Part shown: positions 13,301 to 25,400 of the stretch, one piece after another
How positions within the stretch are numbered: the stretch's first letter is position 1
How the letters are laid out: every line of letters starts with the position of its first letter
Assembly (NCBI GenBank): GCA_001632425.1
Contig: KV425551.1
Coordinates: 854,996 to 918,995, forward strand
DNA: 64,000 nucleotides
Reading direction: 5' to 3'
Origin: Neolentinus lepideus HHB14362 ss-1
Taxonomy: Eukaryota > Basidiomycota > Agaricomycetes > Gloeophyllales > Gloeophyllaceae
Notes under the pieces: model-generated
Seen by the model: the letters and a program-made list of their open reading frames with translations, nothing else
Databases searched by the model: none
What the model was told of the DNA's origin: nothing
Translations under genes and position numbers: made by a program

Positions 13301-13713
13301 AACGCTATGCGCTGACATTGAAACTTATGCTGAAACGATCGAAAAAGAGGCAAGCGAGTTCTCAGTCTCGGTCGCCGAAGATGGCTAGGGATACCCATCG
13401 GCCATCCATTGAACAGGCTGTTGGCCATGTCCCCCATGATATGAGTCAACAGCAGCCATTCTCCCCAACATACGAACAATCCTTCTCTAGCCCAGAAGGA
13501 CTGCATCCACCGCATGGACCAGCGATGCACCACTACTCCGCCGATGCTGCAAATATCGATCACATCTGGCGCGGATTTGAAATGACGTCTAACGAACATC
13601 TGCCTGTCTGGCTGTCCGACCAGAACCTGGGAGGCGCATCGTTCACGCAGAACGGGATGGATGCTTTCCTCCTACCGACTGACTTCCTTCCACCTGCTCC
13701 GCAAGTTTGGTAA
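10330..13713 (+). CDS. Zn(II)2Cys6 fungal-specific transcription factor
   Basis: This is a DNA-binding regulator with a Gal4-type binuclear zinc cluster. Exons 10330-10453, 10508-10515 (8 nt), 10578-10714 and 10765 onward give RACNACRKQKMRCEG, then NPPCKRCRHAGLECLF. That is C-x2-C-x6-C-x7-C-x2-C-x6-C with all six zinc cysteines. A coiled-coil-like linker (RSLEAHVADIRQGQ) and a Ser/Pro-rich region follow. The middle homology region has EAEARELFRM, FYHGCSTFLPVFD, LVSGWSDNGWLSGGHAVRMA, ICARTWFCLYLFEHQMSYGT and GRPAILRDDESI, as in fungal_trans proteins. The C-terminal part (13183-13713) is Ser/Pro/Met-rich and likely activating. The middle region resembles PrtT-type protease regulators, but I cannot confirm orthology. 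The target genes are unknown. Confidence 0.85.
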
Positions 13714-13964
13714 TGTAATATAATCTCAATACCCGTTTCCTGTTGGGTGTGCTCCGCTTTCCTTTCCTCCATGCATGCATTATTTAGTGTCTTGTGCCTT
13801 TATACATTGATCTCATAGCGCCATGTATCGTAATGGTAATACGGCAATGTCATCTCTAGTTTTTTGTATTCAACGGATTTGTATGTTCTTTGCGCCTCCG
13901 CCACATGACGTTTTGCCTTGTTTGGAAATCGGGATGTGGCTAATGCGTGACAATTTGAAGGCAA

Positions 13965-14007
13965 TGCAATCCTCCCAACAAAATGAGGATGCGGCAAGAT
14001 CCGAAAT
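13965..14007 (+). repeat. Left inverted repeat
   Basis: This 43-nt unit begins TGCAATCCTCCCAACAAAAT. It matches the reverse complement of 14681-14723 at 40 of 43 positions; the differences are two adjacent bases in the middle and one near the inner end. Confidence 0.8.
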
Positions 14008-14256
14008 TATGTAATGTATTTCCGTGAGCTACGCCGTTGCCCCGCGGGAGCGGCCACTGTCCTACTGCATTCCACCATGCTATAAACCAAGAATATTTAC
14101 GGCGGGAAATGAGATAAAATGGTAACGAGTATCTGTAGAAACAAAATAAGAGCAAATAAAACAACTGGATAGAGAGAGATACCTCTGTAAGAGCAGCAAA
14201 GGCTATGTGAGCATCCTAATATAGATAGTATTTAAACATCAGAATACTATATCCTT

Positions 14257-14415
14257 TGGTGTATTGGTTGTATCGTCGAGTAATCCTTCTCTTGCTTTTC
14301 AGACTAAAGTTTCCAGGGTTGTCAGTTCGATTCTGGCTTATTGACTGAATATATTATTGCCTCAGTCGACATAAGTGTGCATCTCAAGTCATCGCACATG
14401 TCCTACCACTTTTTT
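14257..14415 (+). ncRNA. Decayed tRNA-like / SINE-like Pol III unit
   Basis: Positions 14257-14267 (TGGTGTATTGG) fit the Pol III A-box pattern TRGYNNANNNG. Positions 14331-14347 form a complete T-arm: stem GTCAG/CTGGC of five pairs (one G-U) closing the seven-base loop TTCGATT, which is a B box. A run of six T at 14410-14415 could terminate transcription. No matching acceptor stem or clear anticodon arm is present, so this is not a working tRNA. It could be a tRNA-derived SINE head, a tRNA pseudogene or chance. It sits inside the inverted-repeat element. Confidence 0.35.
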
Positions 14416-14680
14416 AAATTTACCTTTTTACCTTTTCAATGATGGGGCCTGGTTTTCAGTCCCAATGATTAGCTAGATCAATTATGGTCCCTCCAGCACT
14501 ATGCTTATTTTGTTCATTTGTCCCAGAGCCAGAACCCAGAGTACTAAGTAATACACTGTACCACTAATAACCGAGACTTGGAAAAATCTGATACTCTCAA
14601 GCAGCATGCGCGCTCCGGCGCAGTAACTCGCTAGGCGCACTGCAGTTGTCGCACGGGCGCCACGACCTTCCGTTTCAGGG

Positions 14681-14723
14681 ATTCCGGATCTTGCCGAGTC
14701 CTCATTTTGTTGGGAGGATTGCA
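14681..14723 (-). repeat. Right inverted repeat
   Basis: This is the partner of 13965-14007, in the opposite orientation and ending GGATTGCA on the plus strand. The spacing between the outer ends of the two copies is 759 bp. Confidence 0.8.
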
Positions 14724-14855
14724 CGTTCTCAATTTGAACCGCTTCCTCGTTCACTCACACTCGCTAAGGCCACTCGTGGTTAACTCTCTTTTTCCGACTA
14801 TAATCTTATCGTGCTCGTCAAGCTGGAGGCCACTGGCGAGGGGGAACTACTGGAA

Positions 14856-17190
14856 ATGTCTCGCGACTTCTCTCGCTGGTCTGGCTCTGATACTACGGAC
14901 AATCGACATGGGCGACGCGGACCACCTCCTGAACGACAAGTTCCTTCTCTAGGTGACAACTCTCAGGCTACTAGCAGAAACTCATATGATAATTTTGCGG
15001 ACGCTTGCTTCGAGAACTATCGCTCCCGAGAGGAGACTTGGCGTCAAGAAGTAAGATCTAGGAGCGTGGAGGATCCGCAAAGGCGCACGAAGCACTCGCA
15101 AGGCAATGATCCTGGACGCACGTTTCTTAGTAATGCAAAGAAGAGCGCTTCTAGGCGACCTGTTATACCATCTGACCTCCAAAGGACTACAAGTGTGGCC
15201 GAAGAAGGAAGACCAATTCCAAGGCGCAAAAACAGCGTCTTCTCAAATCTACTTCAATGGGGTTTCGATAAAGGCCAAGATCAAGACCGAAGATACCGAT
15301 CAGAGCGCCCAGACGGGGAGGACGAAGTTTCGAACTGGAGAAAGTCAAGTCTATTCTCTTTCGTGGGTGCAGCCAGGAGGCCAAGTCTCCTTTCGAAGCA
15401 AGCACTCTTCTCAAAGCAACGCCGTCATTCAGATATTGTGACCCATATAGAGGGTAGGCTGACGTCCACCAGAAGACATGGTCATGATCTTAGTTTTCCA
15501 TCTTTACAGACGTTGGTAAAAGGCGGAAATTCCTCTTGAAGCTCACGCAAGCCCTCATGAGTTACGGCGCTCCTTCGCATCGCATAGAGTCACAACTGCA
15601 AGCAGCATCAAGAATTCTCGAGGTCGGCTCTGAGTTTGTGCACCTTCCCAACCTTACGATCGTGTCTTTCAACGATGGTGGAACACGCGCCTTCGAGACT
15701 CATTTCGTCCGAGCTTCAGGAAAGATTGCTCTTACGGCTTTGCATAAGGTACATTTAGTATATCGTGATGTACTGCATGACAAAGTGGGGGTCGAAGCTG
15801 GTACTGCCACTCTTCGGAAGATCCTGCGTGCACCTCCTAGGTACAATTTGGCGTTTAGGTGTGCATTATCATTTGTCAGCGCCACTATCCTGTGCTCTCT
15901 TGCATTCGGTGGTTCGTTCGTGGACATGCTCGTGGGGGGTGCTGCGTCCTCTATCCTCCAATTTTTAGGCCTTCAGGCAGCTGCCAAGAGCGCGATTTAT
16001 GCCAATGTTTATGAGTGAGCATCAATCTCTAGCGGTGTTCCTAACGGTATGCTAGGAACGTTAATAATCTTTTTTAGGATTTCCGTCTCTATTTTGATGT
16101 CCTTCATCGCCAGGGGATTGAGTACCGTATCCAATGATATTTTCTGCTTCTCCCCCATAGTGTCTACTGGGGTAGCATCTGTATTGCCTGGCTTCGTCAT
16201 CCGTAAGCTTACCCGCTGCTTGTTGTTACTAACATTGACCATCATTTAGTCATTAGCGCATTGGAACTCACATCCAACAATATTCTATGTGGTTCCGTCA
16301 GGATGGTTTACGCTGTGATATATACACTATTCCTTGTAAGTACTTCTGTCGTTCGATGCATCATGTCTGACGTTCTGCAGGGTTTTGGACTAACCATAGG
16401 CTCGGAACTGTACCTTATCTTCAATCCACATGCACGGCATATCGTCAACCATAGCGGTGGCACAGAAGTTGTCCACGGGCAATTCATGGCTCGGAACGGC
16501 TCGAGCGCTTTTGTGCCTCTTGGAGGGACCTTCTCCTTCACGCGTGCAGAGCCGATAGGACAAGGTCATATTATTAAACGTAGGTTGCCCGTATTAACCC
16601 AGAACGACGTTGATCCAATGCATATAGAATGCTATCGAGACCCTTCCTGGCCGTGGTGGAAGCAGCCCTTGCCTTGGTGGACTATCTTTTTCTTCGTCCC
16701 TCTCTATTCGGTGTGCTCGTCGCTGGGTAATCTGCAATCTTGGCGCAGCAAGCAACTTCTGGTCATGACGATATTCTCTTCCGCTGCCTTTGCTGCAAAT
16801 AAAGCAACAGGACTCTATATATCGGACCGCGGCGATGTTGTCTCGGCAGTAGGTGCCTTCGTGATTGGTGTTTTGGGGAATGTCTACTCCCGGGTCATTC
16901 GTGGTACAGCATTCACGTCCATGGTTACCGGTGTGCTGTTTATTGTTCCAGTAGGTACTGATAATTTTCCTGAAAAGTTCGCGTCCTAACCCTACCTCAG
17001 TCTGCTCTAGGTCAAGGCGGCGGTATCATACAGAACTATCGTACGGCTGCTGAACAGTACTCAAGCGGTTTCACTCTGGGAGTTCGCATGATACAGGTGG
17101 CAGTCGGTATTACTATTGGTTTGTATGCCAGTCAGCTGGCAGTCTACTCGTTCGGAACCAGGAAGAATGCAGCGTATTTCGCTTTCTAGG
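14856..17190 (+). CDS. ThrE/Prm10-type multispan membrane transporter
   Basis: The C-terminal half is a fungal ThrE-family (DUF1212, pheromone-regulated membrane protein 10 type) domain. Bacterial ThrE exports threonine; the fungal substrate is not established. After an Arg/Ser-rich, probably disordered cytosolic N-terminus (about 200 residues), an intron at 15454-15509 joins to KRRKFLLKLTQALMSYGAPS and HRIESQLQAASRILEV, the family's opening signature. Membrane segments follow (LAFRCALSFVSATILCSLAF, GFVILISALELTSNN, GFGLTIGSELYLIF), then a loop and a second membrane block from about 16680. The product ends GTRKNAAYFAF. I chose 14856 as the start because it is the first ATG in frame. The stop is 118 bp from the convergent HLTF-like gene. 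Confidence 0.85.
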
Positions 17191-17308
17191 TACTCCAGAT
17201 GTTCGTCATTGTATAGTCACAAGAAGTAATGGTGATGGCACCGTATGATCCTACAAGCCCGGACAATTATACTCGAATAAAATAGAGATGGGAGTTATAA
17301 GTTATTCA

Positions 17309-20300
17309 CTACGTCTTGAACAATTGATTGAGCTCTTCCATGCGACGCTGTAACATTTCTGCCTTGCTGAAGTTCTGGCCAAGAGTCATGTTCGCCAGCT
17401 CAGTCTTTTTCCTCTGGACCTCCAACAACCGCGCCTCGATGGTGTTCTCAATAATTAACTTGACGGTTGTCACAGGCCTCGTTTGACCCAGTCGGTGCTG
17501 CACGCGGATATGAGCCTTAGCAACACCATGGAAACAAAGCAAATACGAACTATACGATCGACTGCTTGGTTTTCGACAGCGGGATTCCTAGGTAAAGTGA
17601 GTAAGAGTGGGTCAGCATCGACCGAACAGACATGACTCACCAATATGGATCCATCAGATACACTCGTTGCGCCGCTGTCAGGTTTAACCCAACACCTCCG
17701 GCTTTCAAACTGACAAGCAGGACTTCGCAGCCAGGATCATGTTTGAGGATCTCCATAGCGCGAGTTCTGTCGTCACGCTTCATTGTCCCATCTAAACGCT
17801 CGTAACGAATCCCTGCTGCTTCTAGAGCATCTTCAACTCTGTAGAGACATTAGAAGGAACAGTAGGTTTCAGCATAATAAACCACCCACTTGTCTAGCAT
17901 CGATGTCCACTGGGAACTGCAAACACATGCGTGAGCTGTTTAACCCAGAGAGCACGGCTGAGTACGTACAAGACAATCGTCTTGATAATCCCGTCATCGA
18001 GTTGATTACCCTGGTTATCAACCATCTGAATTTCCATGGAGGCAGAATCGTAATTTGCAGAGTGAGGATTTGCTCTTGAAAATTGCATGAGGTCGCTCAA
18101 GAGCGCCTTGACTTTCGTGGAGGGGCGGAAATTCTCCAGCAAGACATCTCTTGGTTTCTTCTGCCTCTTCATGGGCTTCTTCTTGCTACACATGGTCTCC
18201 GGAGGGGCACAGTAAGGGCTAACCTCGATAGCGTCCAGTGGACCAAGAGCATACTGGCAAGTAGAACAAGAACGAACAACGTCGAGCTCGACGTTTGGCC
18301 ACCCCGGACATACCGCATTTTGGTAACAGCCAAAGCAGAAAAGATGTTGACAACGTGTCAGAATAGGACGGGGCCCTGAAGGACTACTTGGTCGCGTCGA
18401 TGCCCGCGACGCTGTCTTCAGCTTCCTGCCTCGCTTGGATGGACCCGCATCAGTGTCCAGTCCCTCGCTTTGCAAAGATTCGGCGCCAATGCTGAGCTCT
18501 CCACCGCATTCTACACACTGCGTGGTACCCGATTCGCGAAGAATAGCGAAGACTGCAGTAGCCTTGCTGGCATCGATACCTTCTTTGCATATCGCTGCCA
18601 TGATGTTGTCATAACCCGCACCTGGACCTTGCGACTGGTCGGCATTCTTGGTTTGCACTAGTTCGTAGTGATCGCAGATTTGGCGAAGGCGCAAAATCTT
18701 CTGCAGGATGCCCACATAGTTCTTCATGACCTCGTTCTTGTTGGACAGCTCATTGAACTCTGCCTTGGACTCACTGAAGAATCGGTCATAAATAGCCTGT
18801 TCCTGCTCATCGAACTTCAGGAAACGCAGCTCGTCTCGCCTCGGTGGCAGTGACAGAATTCTCTTGCCGTCCTGTGTCTTAGACTCTTTGGTTCGGCGAA
18901 GAGTTATGCACTTCATAATCGTCTGGAGCCGCGCCACACCAAGCGGCTGTCCAAACTTCACGGGGGACCCGATGTACTCTGTCCAAACGGCTTTATCATC
19001 AAAAGGAGCCACGCGCAGGAACTTGATTAACGCGAAAACGTCGTCTAGCTTGTTCTGGACGGGGGTACCAGTGAGACACAGACGTCTATCCGCCATGAGA
19101 TCACAAGATGCCCTGCATCCCACGGTGGACGTCTCCTTAATGGTGCTTTGCGAATTGAGATTAGCCAACAAACACGAGAAGCGATAGCAACACTCACTGA
19201 GCCTCGTCAAGAACAACCCTAAACCAATATACGCTTTGCAGTGGACTAGTGGCTTCGACACCATTGCTATTACTGCAAGGCTTCTTTCTCTTCATCGCAT
19301 TCTTCTTCGCCTTGGCAAACTTGACAATGGCATTCCCCATCTCATCCACTTCAGCAATACCATCGCTACTCTCCTCATCTTCTTCGTCTGGCATTGTAAC
19401 ACTCTTCGTTTGTTTCGAGAACTCTGATGCAAGTGTCGTGTATGTCGTGATGACAGCGTCGAAATCCGCAAGAAACGCCGGGTCCGGTCGTCGCGAGTTC
19501 CCGTGATAAACGTAGACACGCAGCGACCTGCCTTCGCGCACTCGACCGGCAGGCTTATGCAGGTCTAAAAGAGACTCGCTAGCTACTGAGGATAGCGACT
19601 GTGACTGCAGGGCAGCCGTCACGGCACAAACACTCCCTGCACCACCTATGACAGACACTTCGCCCTTCCAATGCTCCCGAAATTGTTCTTCCCAGTTCTG
19701 CACTGTTGAAAGTGGGCAGATGATCAAAGTAGCTCTGGACTTGATCTTAATTCGGCATGCCCTGACGTATTCTTGTTCGGCTTTATCCTGCTCTTTCGCG
19801 GCACGGCCCTTGCCCTTGGAGGACAAGGGCTCCGAAGGGCATTCGGGCATGCCCCACACTGAGCCGGCGAAGTGTGATGCTGACAAGTCCGAACTACCGG
19901 GTTGGATCGGTGGCGGTTTCGGGGACACGAGGCATGTTACCGCGAAAGCGCGCGCTGAGTCTAGGGTGGAGGCAATTAACGACACACAAGTGATGGTCTT
20001 GCCCAAACCCATCTAAGCGGCAAGCAGATGTTAATAGGTGCGGCTCCGCCAGCTGAAGGGTGCACGAAGCGTACATCATCTGCGAGGATTGCACCCTTGC
20101 TCTCAAACGGTTTCTCGAAGACTTCCTTCTGCGTGACGATATGGAACCACGATTTGTGCCCGGAGATAGGACTCGTCCTTTCTTGCCACAGAGACGACTT
20201 TCCATCTGGGCACGGCCGTTCTTGCTCCCGCTCGAGTAAGAAGGTCAACGCCTTCTTCTGATGCGGGTATAATTTCGTAGCAACCTCGAAAGCTGCGTCA

Positions 20301-21638
20301 TCCACAACGCGATGCCGACGAAACGAGTTCAATGAGGCCACGGTCTAAGATGAAACATCTTACAAGCCACGCACGGGGTTCTGTCTCCGCAACTTCCTCG
20401 CCACTTTTGAGACTCTTGAAAAGCTCGTCTATCTGGCTCCGCTGCACCTCGACGCTCTTGCCCGGTACAGCAGGCGCACTCCAGCGGCTCCCACTGCTCC
20501 CGCCAGGACCAGCGTAACCTAGACGCTGGTTCGCAAACATGTTCCGGAATCCACCCGGTGGTGGGTTGTGAGGATTATAGTAAGGGAAATTACCCAGACT
20601 TTGCCTGTCAAAAGGATATGTTGGGTGATCAAGGAGCAGACCGTTCCTGTGGAAGTAATTGCCGACTACAGGAATGTTGCCTTTCGGCGTCGACACTAGC
20701 ATATGTAGGGGCAGAATAGGAACCTGAATATCGTTAAATCAATGTTATTTGTAGGGATCCCAAGTACCACGCACATTTGGCATTCCCCTCCGCACTTTCG
20801 CGTCTAGCTTAATCAAACCTTTCCCCAACATAGGTCCCAACGCTGTGGCCACTTTCTGTTCGACAACACCGAAATTTTCACCGGTTACGATCTCCCCCAT
20901 AGGGGTACGTATAACAGGCGTCTTGATATGGATAGTTTCCTGGCTGCCTCCTTTATCCGGGCAGTGTTCGTATTGCAAACGAACAGGCACCCAATCCTCC
21001 CCACCCATGCCGTTTGTATTTACGGGACGCAAGTAGGGTATTGGATACAGGACAAGCGCAGTTACGCCGAGTTGACCGATGCACACGGGAGTCTTGGGAG
21101 GAAGACTATCCGGCAAACCTCCCATGTTCGCTTGGAAAGTGGGAGCAATCTGGGGAGGAGGTGAGGGAGAGGTGGTGAGATCAATTACCTGGCGACTAGA
21201 TGAACCGATAGAAGGGACGTTAAGTGGAGGACTATGAGTCGTGGAATGAGGTGTCTGGGAGCCAGAAGCTCTAGCATCAGGGAATGAGACGTTCATAGGT
21301 GGCAAAGGGCCAGGACCGGCAAATGCAGGACGATAGGGCCCTTGTGGACCTTGCAAAGGTGGAAGTATAGCTGAGTTCGTGATTCCCGACTTCCAAGGCA
21401 TCGTTAGATGACTGCCGGAGGGTTGTGGCGTCGGGTAAGGCCTGATATTGGACTTCTGGACATTGGTGGTGGTACTTCGTAATATCGAGGAGCCCTCTTC
21501 GCAGCGTATGCGCTTCCGTCTACAGTCGCTCGGCGTATCACTGTCATCGTCAAGAGTTAAGTCGATAGGATTTGACTGGGTGTATGGGGAAGCAGATAAG
21601 CTGGGAGACGAGACAGTTGCAGCATGGGACGCCATCAT
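17309..21638 (-). CDS. HLTF/Rad5-type HIRAN-SNF2-RING DNA translocase and ubiquitin ligase
   Basis: The family remodels stalled replication forks and ubiquitylates PCNA for error-free damage tolerance in the nucleus. A Ser/Pro-rich N-terminus is followed by a divergent HIRAN-like stretch (PVCIGQLGVTALVLYPIPYL, then VEQKVATALGPMLGKGLIKL). The ATPase has LYPHQKKALTFLLEREQE, MGLGKT, LIICPLSTVQNWEEQF and LCLTGTPVQNKLDDVFAL. Motif II looks like DEAQ at an exon end, but the next exon supplies the third base to make DEAH. An embedded C3HC4 RING (CVECGGEL, RCQHLFCFGCY, CSTCQYAL) is split by a Ser-rich insert. The terminal lobe has VHRLGQTRPV. The first in-frame ATG is 21638; upstream coding exons are not excluded. 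It is the downstream member of a same-strand SNF2 pair. Confidence 0.83.
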
Positions 21639-22469
21639 CGGCGACGCTGGAGGGGACGACGAACGGCAGGAACGAGCCAAGTGGTAGACAGAGAGCAGCG
21701 AGCAGCGCCCCCCGACGCCAAATGTTGTTTGTTATGGCAAATACAGTATTTCGGGCATAATTTAGCCCAGGGCTGGCCGATTCCGCGGCATTGCCACCAT
21801 TAGAGAAGCCACGTGATGGACCATATATGGAGATGTCTTAGTCACTTGCGCGCGCTGTGGCGACTCGTGCTGACTCAGCCGTTCTCTGCAGACTGCGGGA
21901 CTCCCTGTTCCTGCTTGTCGTCGTCCGTCCATTAGTCACCGATACCTCCAGATAGCCTTTTTCCTTGTGCGCACCTCTCACATCTATTCCGGTGCAGCTT
22001 TGCACCCAGATTAACGAGGCATTCGTATTAACGTTTAGTACGTACCCAGCATCCTCTGCGGAATGACAACAGTCCGAGCTGTGTTTGTCGCATGACACAG
22101 CCATACGCTCTTTCTCTATCCCTTAGCCATCTTGTTGCCTTAAGTGGCTACATATATCTGATGACATGATCATCAGAGTCTGCCTTGCTGTCCTGCGAGC
22201 TTGCGACGGTTATAGCGCCATCGTGCGGACTAAGCATGCGATGATTAGCTATGATGCATGCTTTTCGGGGGTAAAGTGGAGGTACATTGGACCGAGCTAT
22301 GGTTAGTATATATCGACTGTATGGTAAGACGATTATAAGCGAACGTGCTCTAATATTCTACAAGGAAGAAAAGAAAGCCATTAATAACATACGCGTAGAC
22401 GCTTCATAGATCCGCAGCGGAGCGATTTAGAATGCCGAGATACGCTCGACTGAAGAGGAACGACATGGA
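21639..22469. other. Intergenic between two SNF2 genes; CACGTGATG motif
   Basis: About 830 bp lies between the CHD-type stop and the HLTF-like start. CACGTGATG occurs at 21810-21818, 172 bp upstream of the HLTF-like ATG. It reads CATCACGTGG in the gene's own orientation. An 88-codon minus-strand frame (21838-22104) has no recognisable features and is probably chance. Nothing else was seen. Confidence 0.45.
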
Positions 22470-25400
22470 CTAGTCAATCGCCATTGTCATAGTTGGGCCT
22501 GTGGCAGTTTGAGCAGCCAACTCTCGCTTCTTCTGCTTGACCATAATCTTCCGCAGCACATGGACAGTCTGCGACTGGCTTGAGTCTTGGTCAAGCTTCG
22601 CAATTACACGCGCAATGCTATCAGAAAATAAGGGCGATCAACAAACAGCACAGCGTGGTTTATTGATACATCTCATCACCTCTTGGGTCCTTTCGCCACA
22701 ACAGGACAGTCTTTCACAAGATGGTGGGGTAGACGCCCACAAACTGGGCATGGCATATCTCCACCGGCCTGCTTGGCCTTTTTGGAACTGGTCCTGTGCA
22801 AAGGCGATGGCGGGCGCTTTGAAGGTCCAGCCACGAAACTCGAACTTGCAGCGGCGTTTGAAGGCCCGACACTCGCAGATGTACTTGTCGACATAGTCGG
22901 TTTCTTGGCCTTCAGGTCTCGAGCATTCGGAACCGAAGAATGAGACTCTAGGAGAAGCAAAGGCTGTCCATGGATCAGATGGAGATGGTTGCGCTTCCAC
23001 AGCGTCTCGTCAATAACCTGGATAGCATCGCGCTTGATGACGCATAGTCAGCAAAAACTTTCGGCGAAAAGAGCGGCAATCGGGCTTACGCGATCCTCTA
23101 CGGGCTCGTCACCGGCGTGAATGAGCAACATACGCCGATATTCCGCAAGATTCTCCGAGCTTTCGGTCATATAGCACGAGCCTGGAGCATGCTCCAGGTC
23201 GCAAAGCCCGCAGCGCTCAAAGGCAGGCAGCGTAGGGCGTGGCTGGTTCTCCACCGGTAATAGAGGAGGAATTTTGGCATCGAAAGTGTGTTGATGCTTG
23301 GCCATCTTTTCCTTCATTGCATGGGGCGAAAGTGCCCGCTTGTCCTCCTGTTCGCTGGGTTCCTCGTCAGAAGACTCTGAAGGAATTGCGGAGCCCGTGT
23401 ACGCGTCTGACTCATCGTCCGACTTGGACTTGGACTTGGACATTCGACTACCCTTCTTCTTCTTGTCCTTGGTCGGCGATTCGTCTAGATTCAGATCCTT
23501 TAAGTTTTGCTAGAGCCAATGTCAGCCATGCACAAGTGACGCGATCTCAAGAAGGGCTAGTACCTGGGGGATCATAGCGACTCTACGTCGAGCCCCGCGA
23601 CCCGTCACCTCCTTAATTTGTTCCGTCTCTTGTTCTTCCATGATCTTCTGCAAGGTCTGTGTCCAAGAGTCGTCTTGCTCTTCCGTTCCTGCATCGGGTA
23701 GCTCTTCAAGAGAGTCTTTGTCTGCAGACCACACTTTTGCAAAAGCGAAGAGACCAGAATCCTTCTGTTTCGTCTGGTCTTCTTCGTCGCCTTCTCGCTC
23801 TGTCTTCTCGATGAGCTTCTCGAGGTCTTGGTCCGTGTCTAGGAGACAAATAATTAAAACAAGTTTCGTTGCAGAGTAGATCAATGCTTACAGTTAATGT
23901 CCCGTGAGGAATCATTAGTGTCTTGTTCGAATAGAGCCTTTGCACCGAACATGAGAATAGACTGCACGTCTTCCTTGCCTCCCTCGTCGTCGTCCATGTT
24001 CTGTACAATCAGATGGTCAAGGACAAGTTTCTTCTTGCCGTTCTGCATAATCCGTTCTGCAAGCCTGTCAGATGCATTCTGATATGTATCTATCTGCGGA
24101 CGTACCCTCAGCCGACTCTTTCACCACCAATTTGAAGACTAGACAAGGCTTCGTCTGACCGAACCTGTGAGAGCGGGCAATGGCCTAACCTGATATAAAT
24201 GGACATGTACATGAAAGGATTAAGCTGTACATACTTGTAGATCCTATAAAATCGATGAAGTCATAAGCGAGGCTCAACAGCTGGTGCTAGTAACATACCT
24301 GATGCGGGTTGAAATCGGGATCGAAGATTATGACAGTGTCTGCACTCCAGAGGTTGATGCCGACGCCTCCAGCACGGGTAGACAAGATATAGATGAATAC
24401 GTCAGAGCCTGGCTTGTTAAACTCGTCCATCCCCTTCTGTCGATGACTTTGTTTCGTATCTCCGTCCTGGATTGAAGTTGTGATTACTTCAGCGGTATGA
24501 ATCACTTAAGAGTTATGTTTACCAGGCGCAGATACTTGTACCCTTCTCCGACGAGGAAGTCTTCGATCACGTTGAGCGCAATGACGAACTGTGAAGAGTT
24601 TCGGTCAGACAATTCTGTCGAAAGCGTCATACCAGACACTAACCTGGCTAAACAGCAAAACACGGTGGCCGCGAGCCTTCAGCTTCGGTAGCATGTTCCT
24701 GAGCAGGCGCAACTTCGCACTGCCAGCAATGAGTCTCTCGTGCGTCTCCGTTGGGGAGAGGCCACGGGGTTCGATATCATTGCTCACGAGGTATGGGTGT
24801 TGCAGACATCTATCAACCGTTTAACATTCACGAAACCCGAGGCAAGACCAAGAGACATACTTGCGCAGTTGCATCAGCATATTCTTCAGGTTCGACTTTG
24901 ATATCGTGCTACTGCCGCTCTGGGACGCTTGCGTCAAACTCTGCAGGACTTTGAAGTTCTGACCTAAAATTCGGTTAGCATAGCACTTTCAACATCACTA
25001 GAGAATTGCACAAACTCAGGATGGAACGATAGATCTCTTTCTGTAAAGGACTCATGGAAAGAGGTACAATGACCTCATTCTATCACAGAGATTATGACGA
25101 GATGAATCGCAATGGTGTTTCGCTCACCTTAGGGGGTAATGGGAGTACCTCGGCTTTCGTGCGACGCAGGAAGTATGGGCGTAGCCTCGTGTGGAGCTGT
25201 TTGACGAGATCCTCTGTGAGCACTTCATACTCTTTCTCGAGTTTCTCCAAGTCGCGCCATTCTACTGGGTCCAAGAAATTCATGAGGTTGAACAACTCCC
25301 GAATGTTGTTATTGAGAGGAGTCTACAGTAGTCGGTTAGTAACTACGTCTCGTGATGGTGTAGGACTCTACTTACCCCCGTCATTAACACGCGATGCACC

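Larger units (their letters stand above)
13965..14723. mobile_element. Putative non-autonomous element with 43-bp inverted repeats (MITE- or foldback-like)
   Basis: The left repeat (13965-14007) and the right repeat (14681-14723) are inverted copies matching at 40 of 43 positions. Weaker similarity continues outward for about 12 bp. Each copy carries its own small stem, ATCCTC facing GAGGAT across a 10-nt loop. The 670 bp between them encode no transposase or other recognisable protein, so the element would be non-autonomous. I see no clean target-site duplication, which leaves open an old insertion or a local inverted duplication. Neighbouring genes appear intact. Confidence 0.45.
13714..14855. 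other. Intergenic region holding an inverted-repeat element
   Basis: About 1.1 kb separates the Zn2Cys6 gene from the ThrE-like gene. It is more AT-rich than its surroundings and has no supported ORF. Most of it (13965-14723) is bounded by a pair of 43-nt inverted repeats and contains a tRNA-like Pol III unit; both are described in separate entries. The remaining 130 bp before 14856 is presumably the ThrE-like promoter. Confidence 0.5.

Noticed and set aside
19194..20012. DEAQ motif at the end of an HLTF-like exon, suggesting a degenerate ATPase
   Set aside because: The GTGAGTG donor follows CA, and the next exon supplies C, so the spliced sequence is DEAHTIKE. The motif is intact.
21838..22104. 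88-codon minus-strand frame between the SNF2 genes
   Set aside because: No conserved motif, no splice context and a weak start context. It could be a small gene but cannot be supported.
23424..23445. Short tandem repeat GACTTG
   Set aside because: It encodes the (SK)n tract of the CHD-type C-terminus, so it is low-complexity coding sequence and not a separate repeat element.
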